This document shows, in pieces, positions 7,400 through 16,090 of a stretch of DNA of 45,908 nucleotides. The notes under the pieces are model-generated. The model ran no database searches and was not told the DNA's origin. It was given only the letters and a program-made list of their open reading frames with translations. Origin of the DNA: Caloramator proteoclasticus DSM 10124 (GTDB taxonomy: Bacteria > Bacillota > Clostridia > Clostridiales > Caloramatoraceae). Each line of letters opens with the position of its first letter. Positions within the stretch are counted from its first letter, which is position 1. Position numbers and translations under genes: made by a program. The stretch lies in the NCBI RefSeq assembly GCF_900129265.1, contig NZ_FQVG01000015.1, positions 1-45,908 of the forward strand. The letters are read 5' to 3'.

Positions 7400-8825
7400 T
7401 TCTTTTAATCAACATATCTCTACCTAATATTTCAAGAACATTTACAAGTTCAGGACCGTGCACTTGTCCTGTTACAGCAACTCTTATAGGCATAAATAAC
7501 GCCTTTCCCTTTGCACCTGTTCTCTTTTTGATTTCATTCATTATATCCTTTGCATTTTCTTTAGTAACAACTTCTGTTTCTAATAATATATTCTTAAATT
7601 CATCAAGTAGTGCAGAAACATGTTCTTGCTTTAATACTTCTTTTGCTTCTTCATTTTCTAATTTAACTTCTTCACCAAAGAATATACCTACGTGATTTAC
7701 TATTTCTGAAACATTAGATAATCCGCCTCTTACTGTATCTACTATCTTTGATATCCATTCTCTATTTGTATTTGCAAATTCCTCTGTAATAAATTCTCCC
7801 TTAACAAGATGAGGAATTGCTAAATCAACTATTCTATCAAGTTCTGCATTTCTTATATAAATACCATTTATATGGTTTAATTTGTCAATATCAAAAACTG
7901 CTGGATTTTTACTTACTCTGTTTATATCAAACATTCTTTCAAGTTCTTCCATAGAGAATATTTCTTCTTCTCCCTCAGGTGACCAACCAAGTAATGCAAG
8001 GAAATTTATTATAGCCTCTGGAAGATATCCAGCATCTCTATATTGTTCTACCCAAGTTGAACCGTGACGTTTGCTCATTTTTGTTCTGTCTTTTCCAAGT
8101 ATTAAGGAAACGTGTGCAAACTTTGGTATATCAAATCCCAATGCCTTATATATAAGAATTTGTCTTGGCGTATTTGAAAGGTGTTCTTCTCCACGAATTA
8201 CTGTTGTTATTTCCATTAAATAATCATCTATTGTAACAGCAAAGTTGTAAACAGGTATGCCGTCTGATTTTACAATGATAAAATCACCAATATCGTTTGA
8301 ATTAAACTCTACTCTCCCTCTAACTAGGTCATCTACTACTATAAGTTCATCTTCTGGTACTCTAAATCTTACAACAGGTTTTCTACCTTCCTTCTCAAGC
8401 CTTTCTCTATCCTCTTTTGTTAAATGTCTGCACTTACCTGAATATCTTGGCATTTCTCCTCTTTGTAGAGCTTCTTCTCTTTCTCTTTCAAGCTCTTCTT
8501 CTGAACAGTAGCATAGATATGCCTTTCCTTCATCTAAAAGTCTTTGAACATAAGGATTGTATATATGTACCCTTTCTGTTGATCTATATGGTCCGTGTTC
8601 TCCTCCAACCTCTATTCCTTCATCCCAATGAATTCCAAGCCATTTTAATCCTTCAATGATTACCTTTTCTGATTCCTCAGTAGAACGATTTAAATCTGTA
8701 TCTTCAATTCTAAGCAAAAACTTTCCGCCAGTTTTCTTAGCATAAAGATAGTTAAATAGTGCTGTTCTTGCACCACCTATATGCAAATGCCCTGTTGGAC
8801 TTGGGGCAAATCTAACTCTTTCCAT
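7371..8825 (-). CDS. gltX: Glutamyl-tRNA synthetase
   Basis: This class I synthetase charges tRNA-Glu. The 484-residue length is usual. FAPSPTGHLHIGGART is the HIGH signature and KMSKRHGS the KMSKS loop. CYCSEEE followed by GKCRHL around residues 105-135 are probable zinc ligands. The C-terminal helical anticodon-binding half is complete. The start is ATG with ACGGAGGTG upstream. It lies upstream of cysS, as in Bacillus, but the cysE gene that sits between them in Bacillus is absent. Confidence 0.97.
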   Translation of the reverse strand: MERVRFAPSPTGHLHIGGARTALFNYLYAKKTGGKFLLRIEDTDLNRSTEESEKVIIEGLKWLGIHWDEGIEVGGEHGPYRSTERVHIYNPYVQRLLDEGKAYLCYCSEEELEREREEALQRGEMPRYSGKCRHLTKEDRERLEKEGRKPVVRFRVPEDELIVVDDLVRGRVEFNSNDIGDFIIVKSDGIPVYNFAVTIDDYLMEITTVIRGEEHLSNTPRQILIYKALGFDIPKFAHVSLILGKDRTKMSKRHGSTWVEQYRDAGYLPEAIINFLALLGWSPEGEEEIFSMEELERMFDINRVSKNPAVFDIDKLNHINGIYIRNAELDRIVDLAIPHLVKGEFITEEFANTNREWISKIVDTVRGGLSNVSEIVNHVGIFFGEEVKLENEEAKEVLKQEHVSALLDEFKNILLETEVVTKENAKDIMNEIKKRTGAKGKALFMPIRVAVTGQVHGPELVNVLEILGRDMLIKRIEYVKQNLL

Positions 8826-8902
8826 AGTACACCTCCGTAAAAATTATATACTAATACAATTTTATATATTTATTCATTTTTTTTCAACACATATATCAAA
8901 AA

Positions 8903-8924
8903 AGCTACAGCAATAGCTGTAGCT
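8903..8924. repeat. Duplicated hairpin, left copy (element copy 2)
   Basis: A 22-bp perfect palindrome (AGCTACAGC-AATA-GCTGTAGCT) identical to 9207-9228. On the minus strand it is followed by TTTTTTGATAT, the T-tract of a rho-independent terminator, so this was the original ilvA terminator. Confidence 0.93.
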
Positions 8925-9206
8925 CAGATTGTTGACAAACCTGTTCGTTAGCTAAAGTATGAAAAAAGCCCCATGAATGGATTTCAATGGGCTCTTTCGT
9001 GAGCTTTAGCAATTATTGCTTTTCGACTTTGAAAAAGTCCGTAATTCGGCACAGGACGTGCCGAGCCGAGCGGCCATCAGGACGATGGCATCGCGAGGGT
9101 AGGACTTTTTCAAACAAAGAAAGGCTTAGAATTGCTTAGCGAAATGAATCGATGCCCAAGAAATCCTTCATGGGGCTAATCAATATATAACTTTTTCAAC
9201 AGCCTG
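8925..9206 (+). mobile_element. Fold-back non-coding element, copy 2
   Basis: A 282-bp copy of the element at 5413-5693 in the same orientation, with the same terminal inverted repeats, complementary arms and two AGGAC-loop hairpins. It has no coding capacity. It lies between the ilvA stop and the gltX promoter region and is flanked by a 22-bp duplicated palindrome unrelated in sequence to that of copy 1. Confidence 0.9.
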
Positions 9207-9228
9207 AGCTACAGCAATAGCTGTAGCT
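9207..9228. repeat. Duplicated hairpin, right copy (element copy 2)
   Basis: Exact second copy of 8903-8924, three bases from the ilvA stop codon (9232). On the minus strand it now runs into the element end instead of the T-tract. Confidence 0.93.
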
Positions 9229-9231
9229 CTT

Positions 9232-10197
9232 TTATGCATTCTTCTTTTGAATTATATTCGCAAGCATCATTGGATCAATATTTCCACCAGTTAAAACACA
9301 AACAACATTCTTCCCTGGCATATTAACCTTACCGTTTATAACAGCAGCTGCTGTTGTAGCACCAGCCCCTTCAACTACAAACTTTGATTTTGAAAGAAGT
9401 CTATAAATTGCATCCTCAATTTCATCCTCTGATACAGTAACCACATCATCAACATATTTTTTAATTATATCAAAAGTTAAATCCCCTGGAGTCTTAACTG
9501 ATATACCATCTGCAAGTGATTTTACACCTGGCAATGTTACAATTTTCCCTGCATCAAGCGACGCTCTTGTTGATGCTATAACTTCAGCCTGAACTCCTAT
9601 CACCTTTATACTTGGCTTTATTTCCTTCATTGCAATTGCTATACCTGATATAATACCTCCTCCACCTATTGGAACAACAATAGCATCCACATCACTAAAC
9701 TCATTTAATATCTCAAGACCTATAGTTCCCTGTCCTGCAATTACATAAGGATCATTGAATGGGTGAACAAATGTAGCACCTGTCTCCCTTTGAATTTCAA
9801 CTGCCTTTTGATAACAATCATCATATACAAGTCCATATTGAACTACTGTAGCACCATATGATTTAGTTGACTCCACTTTAGTCTTTGGAGCAGTCTCTGG
9901 CATACATATAGTTGCATTTATACCAAAAACCTTGGCAGCATATGCAACCCCCTGTGCATGATTTCCTGCTGATGATGCAATAACTCCCTTTTTTCTTTCT
10001 TCTTCTGTTAGGCTTGCTATTTTGTTATAGGCACCTCTTAATTTAAACGCATTTGTCTTTTGTCTATTCTCCGCCTTTAGAAAAACATTCATTCCAGTTA
10101 ATTGAGTTAAGCTATAGGACTTAGCAAGTTCTGTCTTTCTTACTACACCATCTAATCTTTTTTGAGCCTCTTTAATCATTTCAAAAGTAACTTGCAT
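9232..10197 (-). CDS. ilvA: Threonine ammonia-lyase (threonine dehydratase)
   Basis: This PLP enzyme deaminates threonine (and serine) to 2-oxobutyrate. At 321 residues it is the short form without the C-terminal ACT-like regulatory domain, so it resembles catabolic TdcB more than isoleucine-inhibited IlvA; the gene name is provisional. The PLP lysine is in KTNAFKLRGAYNKI. The phosphate-binding glycine loop is GGGGIISGIAIA, and SSAGNHAQG is the substrate loop. The start is ATG. The gene is alone, with a terminator hairpin directly after the stop that has been duplicated by element copy 2. A possible alternative is serine racemase/dehydratase activity within the same family. Confidence 0.93.
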   Translation of the reverse strand: MQVTFEMIKEAQKRLDGVVRKTELAKSYSLTQLTGMNVFLKAENRQKTNAFKLRGAYNKIASLTEEERKKGVIASSAGNHAQGVAYAAKVFGINATICMPETAPKTKVESTKSYGATVVQYGLVYDDCYQKAVEIQRETGATFVHPFNDPYVIAGQGTIGLEILNEFSDVDAIVVPIGGGGIISGIAIAMKEIKPSIKVIGVQAEVIASTRASLDAGKIVTLPGVKSLADGISVKTPGDLTFDIIKKYVDDVVTVSEDEIEDAIYRLLSKSKFVVEGAGATTAAAVINGKVNMPGKNVVCVLTGGNIDPMMLANIIQKKNA

Positions 10198-10564
10198 ATT
10201 TTTCCCTCATTCCTATAAAAATTTTAAATTATCTTAATTTTAATATACAATACTCGACAAAAAAATTCAATTAAGATTATACGCTTATTTGTGCATTTTA
10301 GCTCATATTCATTAATTTTCGTCTATTATTAGTAATTATACTATTTTTATTAACATTTTCACTGTATATATCATCAATACTCTTAATAACTAATATTTTA
10401 CAATGCATTAAAAAAATATTTTTCATTATGTCCGCATTACACAAACATAATATTACTGTAAGTTAACACATAAACCAAAATCACATTTGAAACGGATATA
10501 AAACATCTTATGTATATTTTCTGCATATTTTATAGTATAAAATAAATTTTAGGAGGTTTTCCCC
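10198..10564. other. AT-rich intergenic region between divergent genes
   Basis: This 367-bp region lies between ilvA (minus) and an unknown gene (plus). I found no RNA gene, repeat or small reading frame in it. An AGGAGG ribosome site at 10552-10557 serves the plus-strand gene, and TATAGTATAAAAT at about 10532-10544 could hold a -10 box. The remainder is AT-rich with no structure I can support. Confidence 0.6.
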
Positions 10565-10978
10565 TTGGAAACAAAATATAAGGAACGTTCTCTTGTAGGT
10601 CCAATTTTCAAGATGAACTCCCTTGAAAAAACTCTTATTAACCTTTCATACCACTTAAAGGGAATTAAAGTATCAAAAGAATCTATGCCTATATATCGTG
10701 AAATCTACAATGATTATTTAACTTCTCTTTCTTATTTTTCTCAAAGTCTTGGATTTATAAAATGCCTATACCTTTGCAACTCTAATCCCTCTATGAAGAG
10801 TTATCTACTTAACAACCTTTTCACCCAAGCCTATAGGAAACTTAATAACATAGATTCAAAACTTAAACTTGTTGAAGTTGATGATATCTATTTAGAGAGC
10901 AAAAAAATACTTGAGGACAAAATTTCATACATTACCTCAAGTATGAAGGATTTATTGGATGATTTAATTCATTATTGA
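10565..10978 (+). CDS. Hypothetical protein, 137 residues
   Basis: I do not recognise this protein. It has 137 residues, no signal peptide and no transmembrane segment, and appears mostly helical. There are several Leu/Ile/Tyr-rich amphipathic stretches (TLINLSYHLKGI, SLSYFSQSLGFIKCLYLC) and an acidic C-terminal helix (SMKDLLDDLIHY). The start is TTG at 10565, chosen because AGGAGG lies 8 bases upstream; the first in-frame ATG is 51 bases further on (10616). A strong terminator follows at 10991-11025, so this is a single-gene transcript. Codon usage resembles the neighbours. It may be a lineage-specific sporulation or stress protein, but nothing in the sequence shows that. Confidence 0.75.
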   Translation: METKYKERSLVGPIFKMNSLEKTLINLSYHLKGIKVSKESMPIYREIYNDYLTSLSYFSQSLGFIKCLYLCNSNPSMKSYLLNNLFTQAYRKLNNIDSKLKLVEVDDIYLESKKILEDKISYITSSMKDLLDDLIHY

Positions 10979-10990
10979 TAAAATTATTAA

Positions 10991-11025
10991 GTGCCAAGAA
11001 CAAGCAAAACTTCTTGGCACTAATC
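10991..11025 (+). terminator. Rho-independent terminator
   Basis: GTGCCAAGAA, a 10-base loop and TTCTTGGCAC form a perfect 10-bp stem (10991-11020), followed by TAATCTTTTA. It ends the 137-residue gene. Confidence 0.88.
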
Positions 11026-11047
11026 TTTTATACAAAACATTAATTGC

Positions 11048-11197
11048 TTAAATCAAAAGTAAATATAATAATTGAAATATAGAAATAGCAAGTGGTATTA
11101 TTACGATTGCCATTAGCCACTTCTTTTTAGCTATCGCCCGATAAATGAGTATAATAATACCAATAACCAAAGTTGCCATTATAGCAAAAATAGTCAT
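11048..11197 (-). CDS. Small hydrophobic protein, 49 residues
   Basis: This short reading frame on the minus strand starts with ATG at 11197 and ends with TAA at 11048-11050. It encodes two strongly hydrophobic helices (IFAIMATLVIGIIILIY and WLMAIVIIPLAISIF) joined by a basic turn (RAIAKKK). A GAAGG ribosome-site-like stretch lies about 8 bases upstream. It is 39 bases after the natB-like gene, in the same direction, so it may belong to that operon, perhaps as an accessory membrane peptide. I do not recognise a family. The alternating composition and clean start argue for a real gene, but the size keeps confidence moderate. Confidence 0.6.
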   Translation of the reverse strand: MTIFAIMATLVIGIIILIYRAIAKKKWLMAIVIIPLAISIFQLLYLLLI

Positions 11198-11236
11198 AAA
11201 CTTACCTTCTTTGCATCATACTTTAAAACCATTAAA

Positions 11237-12412
11237 TCAAGTTCTAAATACTACTTCTTCTCTACTAAACATATACCTTGCAAATAGAATAGCAGCTATT
11301 ATATAAACTATTGCCCACACAAATGTTATGACTATGTGCATAGGATTATAAACTCCAATAATAAATTCCTTTATAATAAGCGAAATATTTGCAAGAGGAA
11401 TATTGAACATCATTGTAGATGCACTCTTTACATCCATCATATAGGTTCCATAGGCAACAATCATACCAATTATTGTAACAGGCGATAAATAGGTTTGAGC
11501 TTCTTTAAAGGACCTTGCATATATACTAACAGCAAGTTCAACTGCTGCAAAAATCATATTAAGTATTATAGCTGTAACTCCGATTAAAACAAGAGAGCCT
11601 ATTGAAATTTTTAATCCAACATCACCCATAAAATCCATAGAATATTTAAAGGCTATATAGAGTCCCGTTAAAGATGATGTTGTTCCTATTATACCCATAA
11701 CAGTTATAGCAAAAAGCTTTCCAAACAATAGCTGCATTCTGCTTGCCTGTGTTGTAAGAAGTGGTTCGAGAGTTCCTCTCTCCTTTTCTCCTGCACCTAA
11801 ATCAACTGCAGCAGCCATAGGTCCTGTAATTGCATATATAATCAAGTAAAGTGGCAGAAGCATTGTTAACATAAGAGCTCCTCCACCTGCCTTTTCTCTA
11901 TTTACAGGCTCATTTTTAACATCAACAGGACTTAATATAGATACATCTATTCCCCTCTTTTCAAGTCTTCCTTTCACAACCTCATCCTTATATGTATTAA
12001 TAACATCCTTAACAACATCTAATGCTGTTTGAGAATTTGTACTCTCTGAATCATATATAATTTTTATATCCGACATTTTTTCCTGTGATAGTTTTTCATC
12101 AAAATCTTCCTCAACCACAACAGCCAAATATATAGTTCCCTTTTTTACTTCCTCTTGATAGTCCTTAGTTTCAACTATCTTTATATTAGGTACACTACTT
12201 AAGAAATTTTTAAAGGAAGACTCCTCTCCAATATAGGCTATCTTTACTTCCTTTGCTACCTTTTCAGTTGTACTTTTAACCCCTTTACCTATTAGGCCAA
12301 ATAGTAACGGAAAAAGCACCAAAGGTAAAAGAACTGACATTATAACTGTTTTTCTATCCCTAAATAAATCCTTTAATTCCTTCTTAAAAACAATTCCCCA
12401 CAAACTATTCAT
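11237..12412 (-). CDS. natB: ABC-2 type transporter permease (NatB-like)
   Basis: This is the membrane component of an ABC exporter resembling NatB of the Bacillus sodium exporter NatAB. The N-terminus has a cytoplasmic amphipathic segment (KKELKDLFRDRKTV) and a first helix (VLLPLVLFPLLFGLI). A large extracellular domain covers about residues 45-175. Then come five or so helices with the family motif GEKERGTLEPLLTTQASR at about 210-230. The 391-residue length is typical. The gene overlaps natA by 8 bases. Substrate cannot be read from sequence: sodium, drugs and peptides are all possible in this family. Confidence 0.88.
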   Translation of the reverse strand: MNSLWGIVFKKELKDLFRDRKTVIMSVLLPLVLFPLLFGLIGKGVKSTTEKVAKEVKIAYIGEESSFKNFLSSVPNIKIVETKDYQEEVKKGTIYLAVVVEEDFDEKLSQEKMSDIKIIYDSESTNSQTALDVVKDVINTYKDEVVKGRLEKRGIDVSILSPVDVKNEPVNREKAGGGALMLTMLLPLYLIIYAITGPMAAAVDLGAGEKERGTLEPLLTTQASRMQLLFGKLFAITVMGIIGTTSSLTGLYIAFKYSMDFMGDVGLKISIGSLVLIGVTAIILNMIFAAVELAVSIYARSFKEAQTYLSPVTIIGMIVAYGTYMMDVKSASTMMFNIPLANISLIIKEFIIGVYNPMHIVITFVWAIVYIIAAILFARYMFSREEVVFRT

Positions 12413-13133
12413 CTTTATCCCCCACCAATCTTAAAAATACTTTTTCTAAATCTTCTCCATTATATTCTCTTCTTAAATCTTCGATTTTTCCGTCATACAC
12501 AATTCTTCCCTTATGTATAATTACCACTCTATCACACAGCCTTTCAACTTCCCTCATACTGTGACTTGAAAATATAATAGCTCTTCCTTTTTTCTTACAA
12601 TCTAATATAAAATCCTGAACTATTGCACTTGATGATACATCAAGTCCTATTGTAGGCTCATCAAAGAGCATAACATCGGGATTATGAACAATCGACCTTG
12701 CTATTGCAACCTTCTGTTTCATACCCCTTGAAAATTTACCAACACGTCTATCTATATATTCCTTCATATCAAGCATCTCTGCTAAAAACTCAATATTTCT
12801 GTTTGCTTCTTCACTTGAAAGACCACTTAAATCCGCAAAATACTTTATATTTTCTCTTGCTGTCAGCCTATCGTATAATCCTACTTCTCCACCAAACAAT
12901 ATTCCTATCTTCTTTCTAACCTTATCGGGTTCATTTACCAAATCTAATCCACAAATCTTTGCTGTGCCTGACGTTGGTTTTAACATCGTAGATATCATTC
13001 TTAAAGTTGTTGTTTTTCCAGCTCCATTTTCTCCCAAAAGTCCAACAATCTCACCCTTATCAACTTTAAAACTAACATTATCAACTGCTGTTACTTCTTT
13101 AAACTTTTTTGTTAACCCAATTACCTCTATCAT
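12405..13133 (-). CDS. natA: ABC transporter ATP-binding protein (NatA-like)
   Basis: This is the ATPase subunit partnering the overlapping permease gene. The Walker A motif GENGAGKTTT lies near residue 34. The signature is FSRGMKQKVAIARSI, in the degenerate form common in ABC-2 exporters. Walker B is DVMLFDEPT, and the switch histidine is in IIFSSHS. It has 242 residues. It begins 1 base before the ispF stop region (ispF ends at 13135), so it is read from the ispF transcript or a promoter inside ispF. Assignment to the Na+ exporter subfamily is by overall resemblance. Confidence 0.9.
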   Translation of the reverse strand: MIEVIGLTKKFKEVTAVDNVSFKVDKGEIVGLLGENGAGKTTTLRMISTMLKPTSGTAKICGLDLVNEPDKVRKKIGILFGGEVGLYDRLTARENIKYFADLSGLSSEEANRNIEFLAEMLDMKEYIDRRVGKFSRGMKQKVAIARSIVHNPDVMLFDEPTIGLDVSSSAIVQDFILDCKKKGRAIIFSSHSMREVERLCDRVVIIHKGRIVYDGKIEDLRREYNGEDLEKVFLRLVGDKDE

Positions 13134-13134
13134 T

Positions 13135-13611
13135 CTATTCCCCCCTTATTAAAGTACAAACAGCGTGGGCTGCAATTCCCAAGCCCTCACCTGTAAAACC
13201 AAGTCCCTCCTCTGTTGTAGCCTTAACATTGACATCATAAATACTTACTTTGCAAACCTCTGCTATATTTTTTCGCATTCCTTCAATATAGGGTGCCATC
13301 TTTGGTCTTTGGGCTATAATTGTAGCATCAATGTTGTTTACTCTATATCCCTTCTCCTCAATTATCTTAATCACATATTCAAACAGCTTTAAACTATCTG
13401 CACCCTTAAACCTTTCATCTGTATCTGGAAAATGCTTGCCTATATCCCCTAATGCAGCAGCACCTAAGATTGCATCCATTATAGCGTGTAAAAGAACATC
13501 TGCATCAGAATGTCCTAAAAGTCCCTTTTCGTAAGGTATTTTTACTCCTCCTATTATAAGTTCTCTACCTTCTACAAGCCTATGTACATCATAACCGTGT
13601 CCTATTCTCAT
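13135..13611 (-). CDS. ispF: 2-C-methyl-D-erythritol 2,4-cyclodiphosphate synthase
   Basis: IspF catalyses the fifth step of the non-mevalonate isoprenoid pathway. The 158-residue protein has the zinc site GHGYDVHRL at the N-terminus, the motif [14 protein letters not shown] and the C-terminal [12 protein letters not shown]. The start is ATG with AGGAGGTGTAGT upstream. In Bacillus ispD and ispF are adjacent; here glnA lies between them, so ispF has its own transcript. Its stop is one base from the natA start, suggesting coupling. Confidence 0.96.
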   Translation of the reverse strand: MRIGHGYDVHRLVEGRELIIGGVKIPYEKGLLGHSDADVLLHAIMDAILGAAALGDIGKHFPDTDERFKGADSLKLFEYVIKIIEEKGYRVNNIDATIIAQRPKMAPYIEGMRKNIAEVCKVSIYDVNVKATTEEGLGFTGEGLGIAAHAVCTLIRGE

Positions 13612-13749
13612 ACTACACCTCCTATTTATACAAATTTTACCACACAGCTAAATGAAATCCAAGCAGTATTTATATCCTTTAACAACCTTTTAACATATAA
13701 TAAATATACACTAATAAACTTTAATTGATAAGCTCATTTAATACAAAAA

Positions 13750-13791
13750 CCCACAATGGAATATAAAATACCTTCTACAATCCATTGTGGG
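13750..13791 (-). terminator. Terminator of glnA
   Basis: The 11-bp inverted repeat CCCACAATGGA...TCCATTGTGGG surrounds a 20-base loop. On the minus strand it is followed by TTTTTGTATT. It lies 42 bases after the glnA stop. Confidence 0.85.
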
Positions 13792-13833
13792 CATTTTACC
13801 TAGAAACTTTACAAATAAAACCCTAATTTAAAA

Positions 13834-15951
13834 TTACACATAGAATAGCAGCTTTTCATAGCTTGGGAATGGCCATTTATTTTCATCAATTAGTGTCTCT
13901 AATTTATCTCCATAGACTCTTACATTCTTCATCTTTTCTGCCACTCTATCTCTAAATATACAAGCCTTCTCAAATATATCCCCATTAAAGCTATGTGCTT
14001 CTTCAAGTACAGCTTCAAGCTCTAAGGTTTCCTTCTTTAATAGATTTAAATTAAGCTGTAATTCTTTTAATAACTCAGCTTGAGTTGTTAAATCTAAATC
14101 AGGCATAGCCATCTTAACTACATTAATGGAATTTGCAATATTTGTAACTTCACCTAAAACTACAGGGATAATTTGCTTTTTAACCATATCTATCATTGTT
14201 CGTGCTTCTATATTAATATGCTTTATATATTCCTCAAGCTTTATTTCATATCTTGCTCTTAGCTCAACTTCTGTAAATACTCCGTGCTTTGTAAAAAGAT
14301 TTATTGATTTTTCTGAAATCCAAGCTGTAATTGCATCCACAGTATTCTTAATATTTTTAAGTCCTCTTCTTTCAGCCTCTATTATCCAATCCTCCGAATA
14401 TCCATCACCATTAAATATTATCCTCTTATGATTCTTTACTATCTCTTTAACTATTGCATTAACCTCTGAATCAAAATCCTTTGCCCCTTCAAGTCTATCT
14501 GCAATTTCACTTAAAACCTCTGCAACTGCTGTATTTAAAACAACATTTGGGTTTGCGATAGAAGCTGATGATGGAACCATTCTAAATTCAAACTTATTTC
14601 CTGTAAATGCAAAAGGTGATGTTCTATTTCTATCTGTTGCATCCTTTGGTAGTGGTGGTAGTGTATTAACCCCTATTCTTAAATATTCTCTTTCTCTCTT
14701 TTCTGTTCCATTTCCCTTTTCAATGTTTTCAAGTATTTCTGTTAATTGTTCACCTAAAAACATAGATATTATAGCAGGTGGAGCTTCATTTGCACCAAGT
14801 CTATGATCATTTCCTGTATTTGCAGCAGATGCCCTTAAAAGCTCAGCATACTCATCAACAGCCTTTATAACTGCACTTAAAAATATCAAAAATTGTGCAT
14901 TTTCGTGTGGAGTTTTTCCTGGTTCAAAAAGATTCTGGCCTTCATTTGTAGAAAGCGACCAGTTGTTATGCTTTCCAGAACCATTTACTCCTGCAAAGGG
15001 TTTTTCGTGTAAAAGACAGGCTAAGTTATGTCTATTTGCAACCCTTTTTAGAGTATCCATAATAACTTGGTTGTGGTCTGTTGCAATATTTGCATTTTCA
15101 AAAATAGGTGCAATTTCGTGCTGTGCTGGTGCTACTTCATTATGCTTTGTTTTAACTGGTATACCCATCTTCCAAAGTTCATAGTCTAAATCCTTCATAA
15201 AGTTTGCAACTCTATCCTTTAAGCTTCCAAAATAATGGTCTTCAAGTTCTTGTCCCTTTGGAGGCTTTGCCCCAAATAGCGTTCTTCCTGTAAAAACCAA
15301 ATCCTTTCTTTTTAGATAAAGGTCCTTATCTATTAAAAAGTATTCCTGTTCTGCTCCAACTGTTGCAAATACTCTCTTTGCTGTTGTATTTCCAAATAAT
15401 CTTAATATTCTTAATGCCTGTTTTGAAACTGCCTCCATTGAACGTAGAAGTGGTGTCTTTTTGTCTAACGCCTCTCCTGTATAGGCACAAAATGCAGTAG
15501 GAATACAAAGAGTTAATCCGCCCTCGTCCTCCTTCAAAAATGCATAGGATGTAGCATCCCAAACAGTATAACCTCTTGCCTCAAAGGTTGCTCTAATTCC
15601 ACCCGATGGGAAGGATGAGGCATCTGGCTCTCCCTTTATTAAAGATTTACCTGAAAACTCAGTTATTGCTCTTCCTTCACTTATAGTATTTAAAAAGGAT
15701 TCGTGCTTTTCTGCTGTAATTCCTGTCATAGGTTGAAACCAGTGGGTATAATGTGTTGCTCCCTTTTCTATTGCCCAATCCTTCATAGCGTTGGCAACAA
15801 CATCTGCAACTGATGGGTCAAGAGGAACACCTTCATCCATTGTCCTTCTTAATGCTTTGTAAACATTTTTAGGTAATCTCTCCCTCATCACTTCATCATT
15901 GAATACATTTTCACCAAAAACTTGCTTCAAATCAATTTTTCCATTTGCCAT
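13834..15951 (-). CDS. glnA: Type III glutamine synthetase
   Basis: This enzyme makes glutamine from glutamate, ammonia and ATP. At 705 residues it belongs to the long GSIII (GlnN) family, not the about 445-residue GSI form. Diagnostic segments include [27 protein letters not shown], the family stretch [18 protein letters not shown] and [11 protein letters not shown] long helical C-terminus follows. The start is ATG with an AGGAGGGG ribosome site. It interrupts the ispD-ispF pair found in relatives, which suggests insertion of this gene. Expression is likely controlled by the leader at 15971-16035 through early termination. Confidence 0.96.
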   Translation of the reverse strand: MANGKIDLKQVFGENVFNDEVMRERLPKNVYKALRRTMDEGVPLDPSVADVVANAMKDWAIEKGATHYTHWFQPMTGITAEKHESFLNTISEGRAITEFSGKSLIKGEPDASSFPSGGIRATFEARGYTVWDATSYAFLKEDEGGLTLCIPTAFCAYTGEALDKKTPLLRSMEAVSKQALRILRLFGNTTAKRVFATVGAEQEYFLIDKDLYLKRKDLVFTGRTLFGAKPPKGQELEDHYFGSLKDRVANFMKDLDYELWKMGIPVKTKHNEVAPAQHEIAPIFENANIATDHNQVIMDTLKRVANRHNLACLLHEKPFAGVNGSGKHNNWSLSTNEGQNLFEPGKTPHENAQFLIFLSAVIKAVDEYAELLRASAANTGNDHRLGANEAPPAIISMFLGEQLTEILENIEKGNGTEKREREYLRIGVNTLPPLPKDATDRNRTSPFAFTGNKFEFRMVPSSASIANPNVVLNTAVAEVLSEIADRLEGAKDFDSEVNAIVKEIVKNHKRIIFNGDGYSEDWIIEAERRGLKNIKNTVDAITAWISEKSINLFTKHGVFTEVELRARYEIKLEEYIKHINIEARTMIDMVKKQIIPVVLGEVTNIANSINVVKMAMPDLDLTTQAELLKELQLNLNLLKKETLELEAVLEEAHSFNGDIFEKACIFRDRVAEKMKNVRVYGDKLETLIDENKWPFPSYEKLLFYV

Positions 15952-15970
15952 ATAAAACCCCTCCTAATCT

Positions 15971-16035
15971 TCAAAAAAAAGATACGGCGCCCCTTAAATA
16001 CACTTTTGTGTATATAAGGAAACGCCGTTGTTTCC
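15971..16035 (-). promoter_or_regulatory. glnA leader: terminator and competing hairpin (ANTAR-like attenuator)
   Basis: On the minus strand GGAAAC-AACGGC-GTTTCC (16018-16035) forms a 6-bp hairpin with a hexaloop that has A at position 1 and G at position 4. Its loop and 3' arm overlap the 5' arm (ACGGCG) of a long terminator hairpin at 15984-16028. That terminator has inner stem ATACAC-AAAA-GTGTAT and is followed by TCTTTTTTTT. The two structures exclude each other, which is the layout of ANTAR-protein antitermination. The first hexaloop hairpin of the usual pair is not convincing here. Confidence 0.72.
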
Positions 16036-16061
16036 GATAATCTATTTACTTCACATAGTAT

Positions 16062-16090
16062 ATTATATTAAAGTCATACAAAAATTGCAA
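16062..16090 (-). promoter_or_regulatory. glnA promoter
   Basis: On the minus strand there is TTGCAA (16085-16090), a 17-bp spacer and TATAAT (16062-16067). It overlaps the last codons of ispD and should start RNA just before the attenuator. Confidence 0.75.

Noticed and set aside
15326-15562. A 78-residue minus-strand frame inside glnA
   Set aside because: It lies in another frame of the well-supported glutamine synthetase gene and has no ribosome site.
16044-16068. First ANTAR hexaloop hairpin (TACT-ATGTGA-AGTA) before glnA
   Set aside because: The loop has A at position 1 but not G at position 4, and the probable transcript start falls inside its 5' arm, so I did not annotate it.
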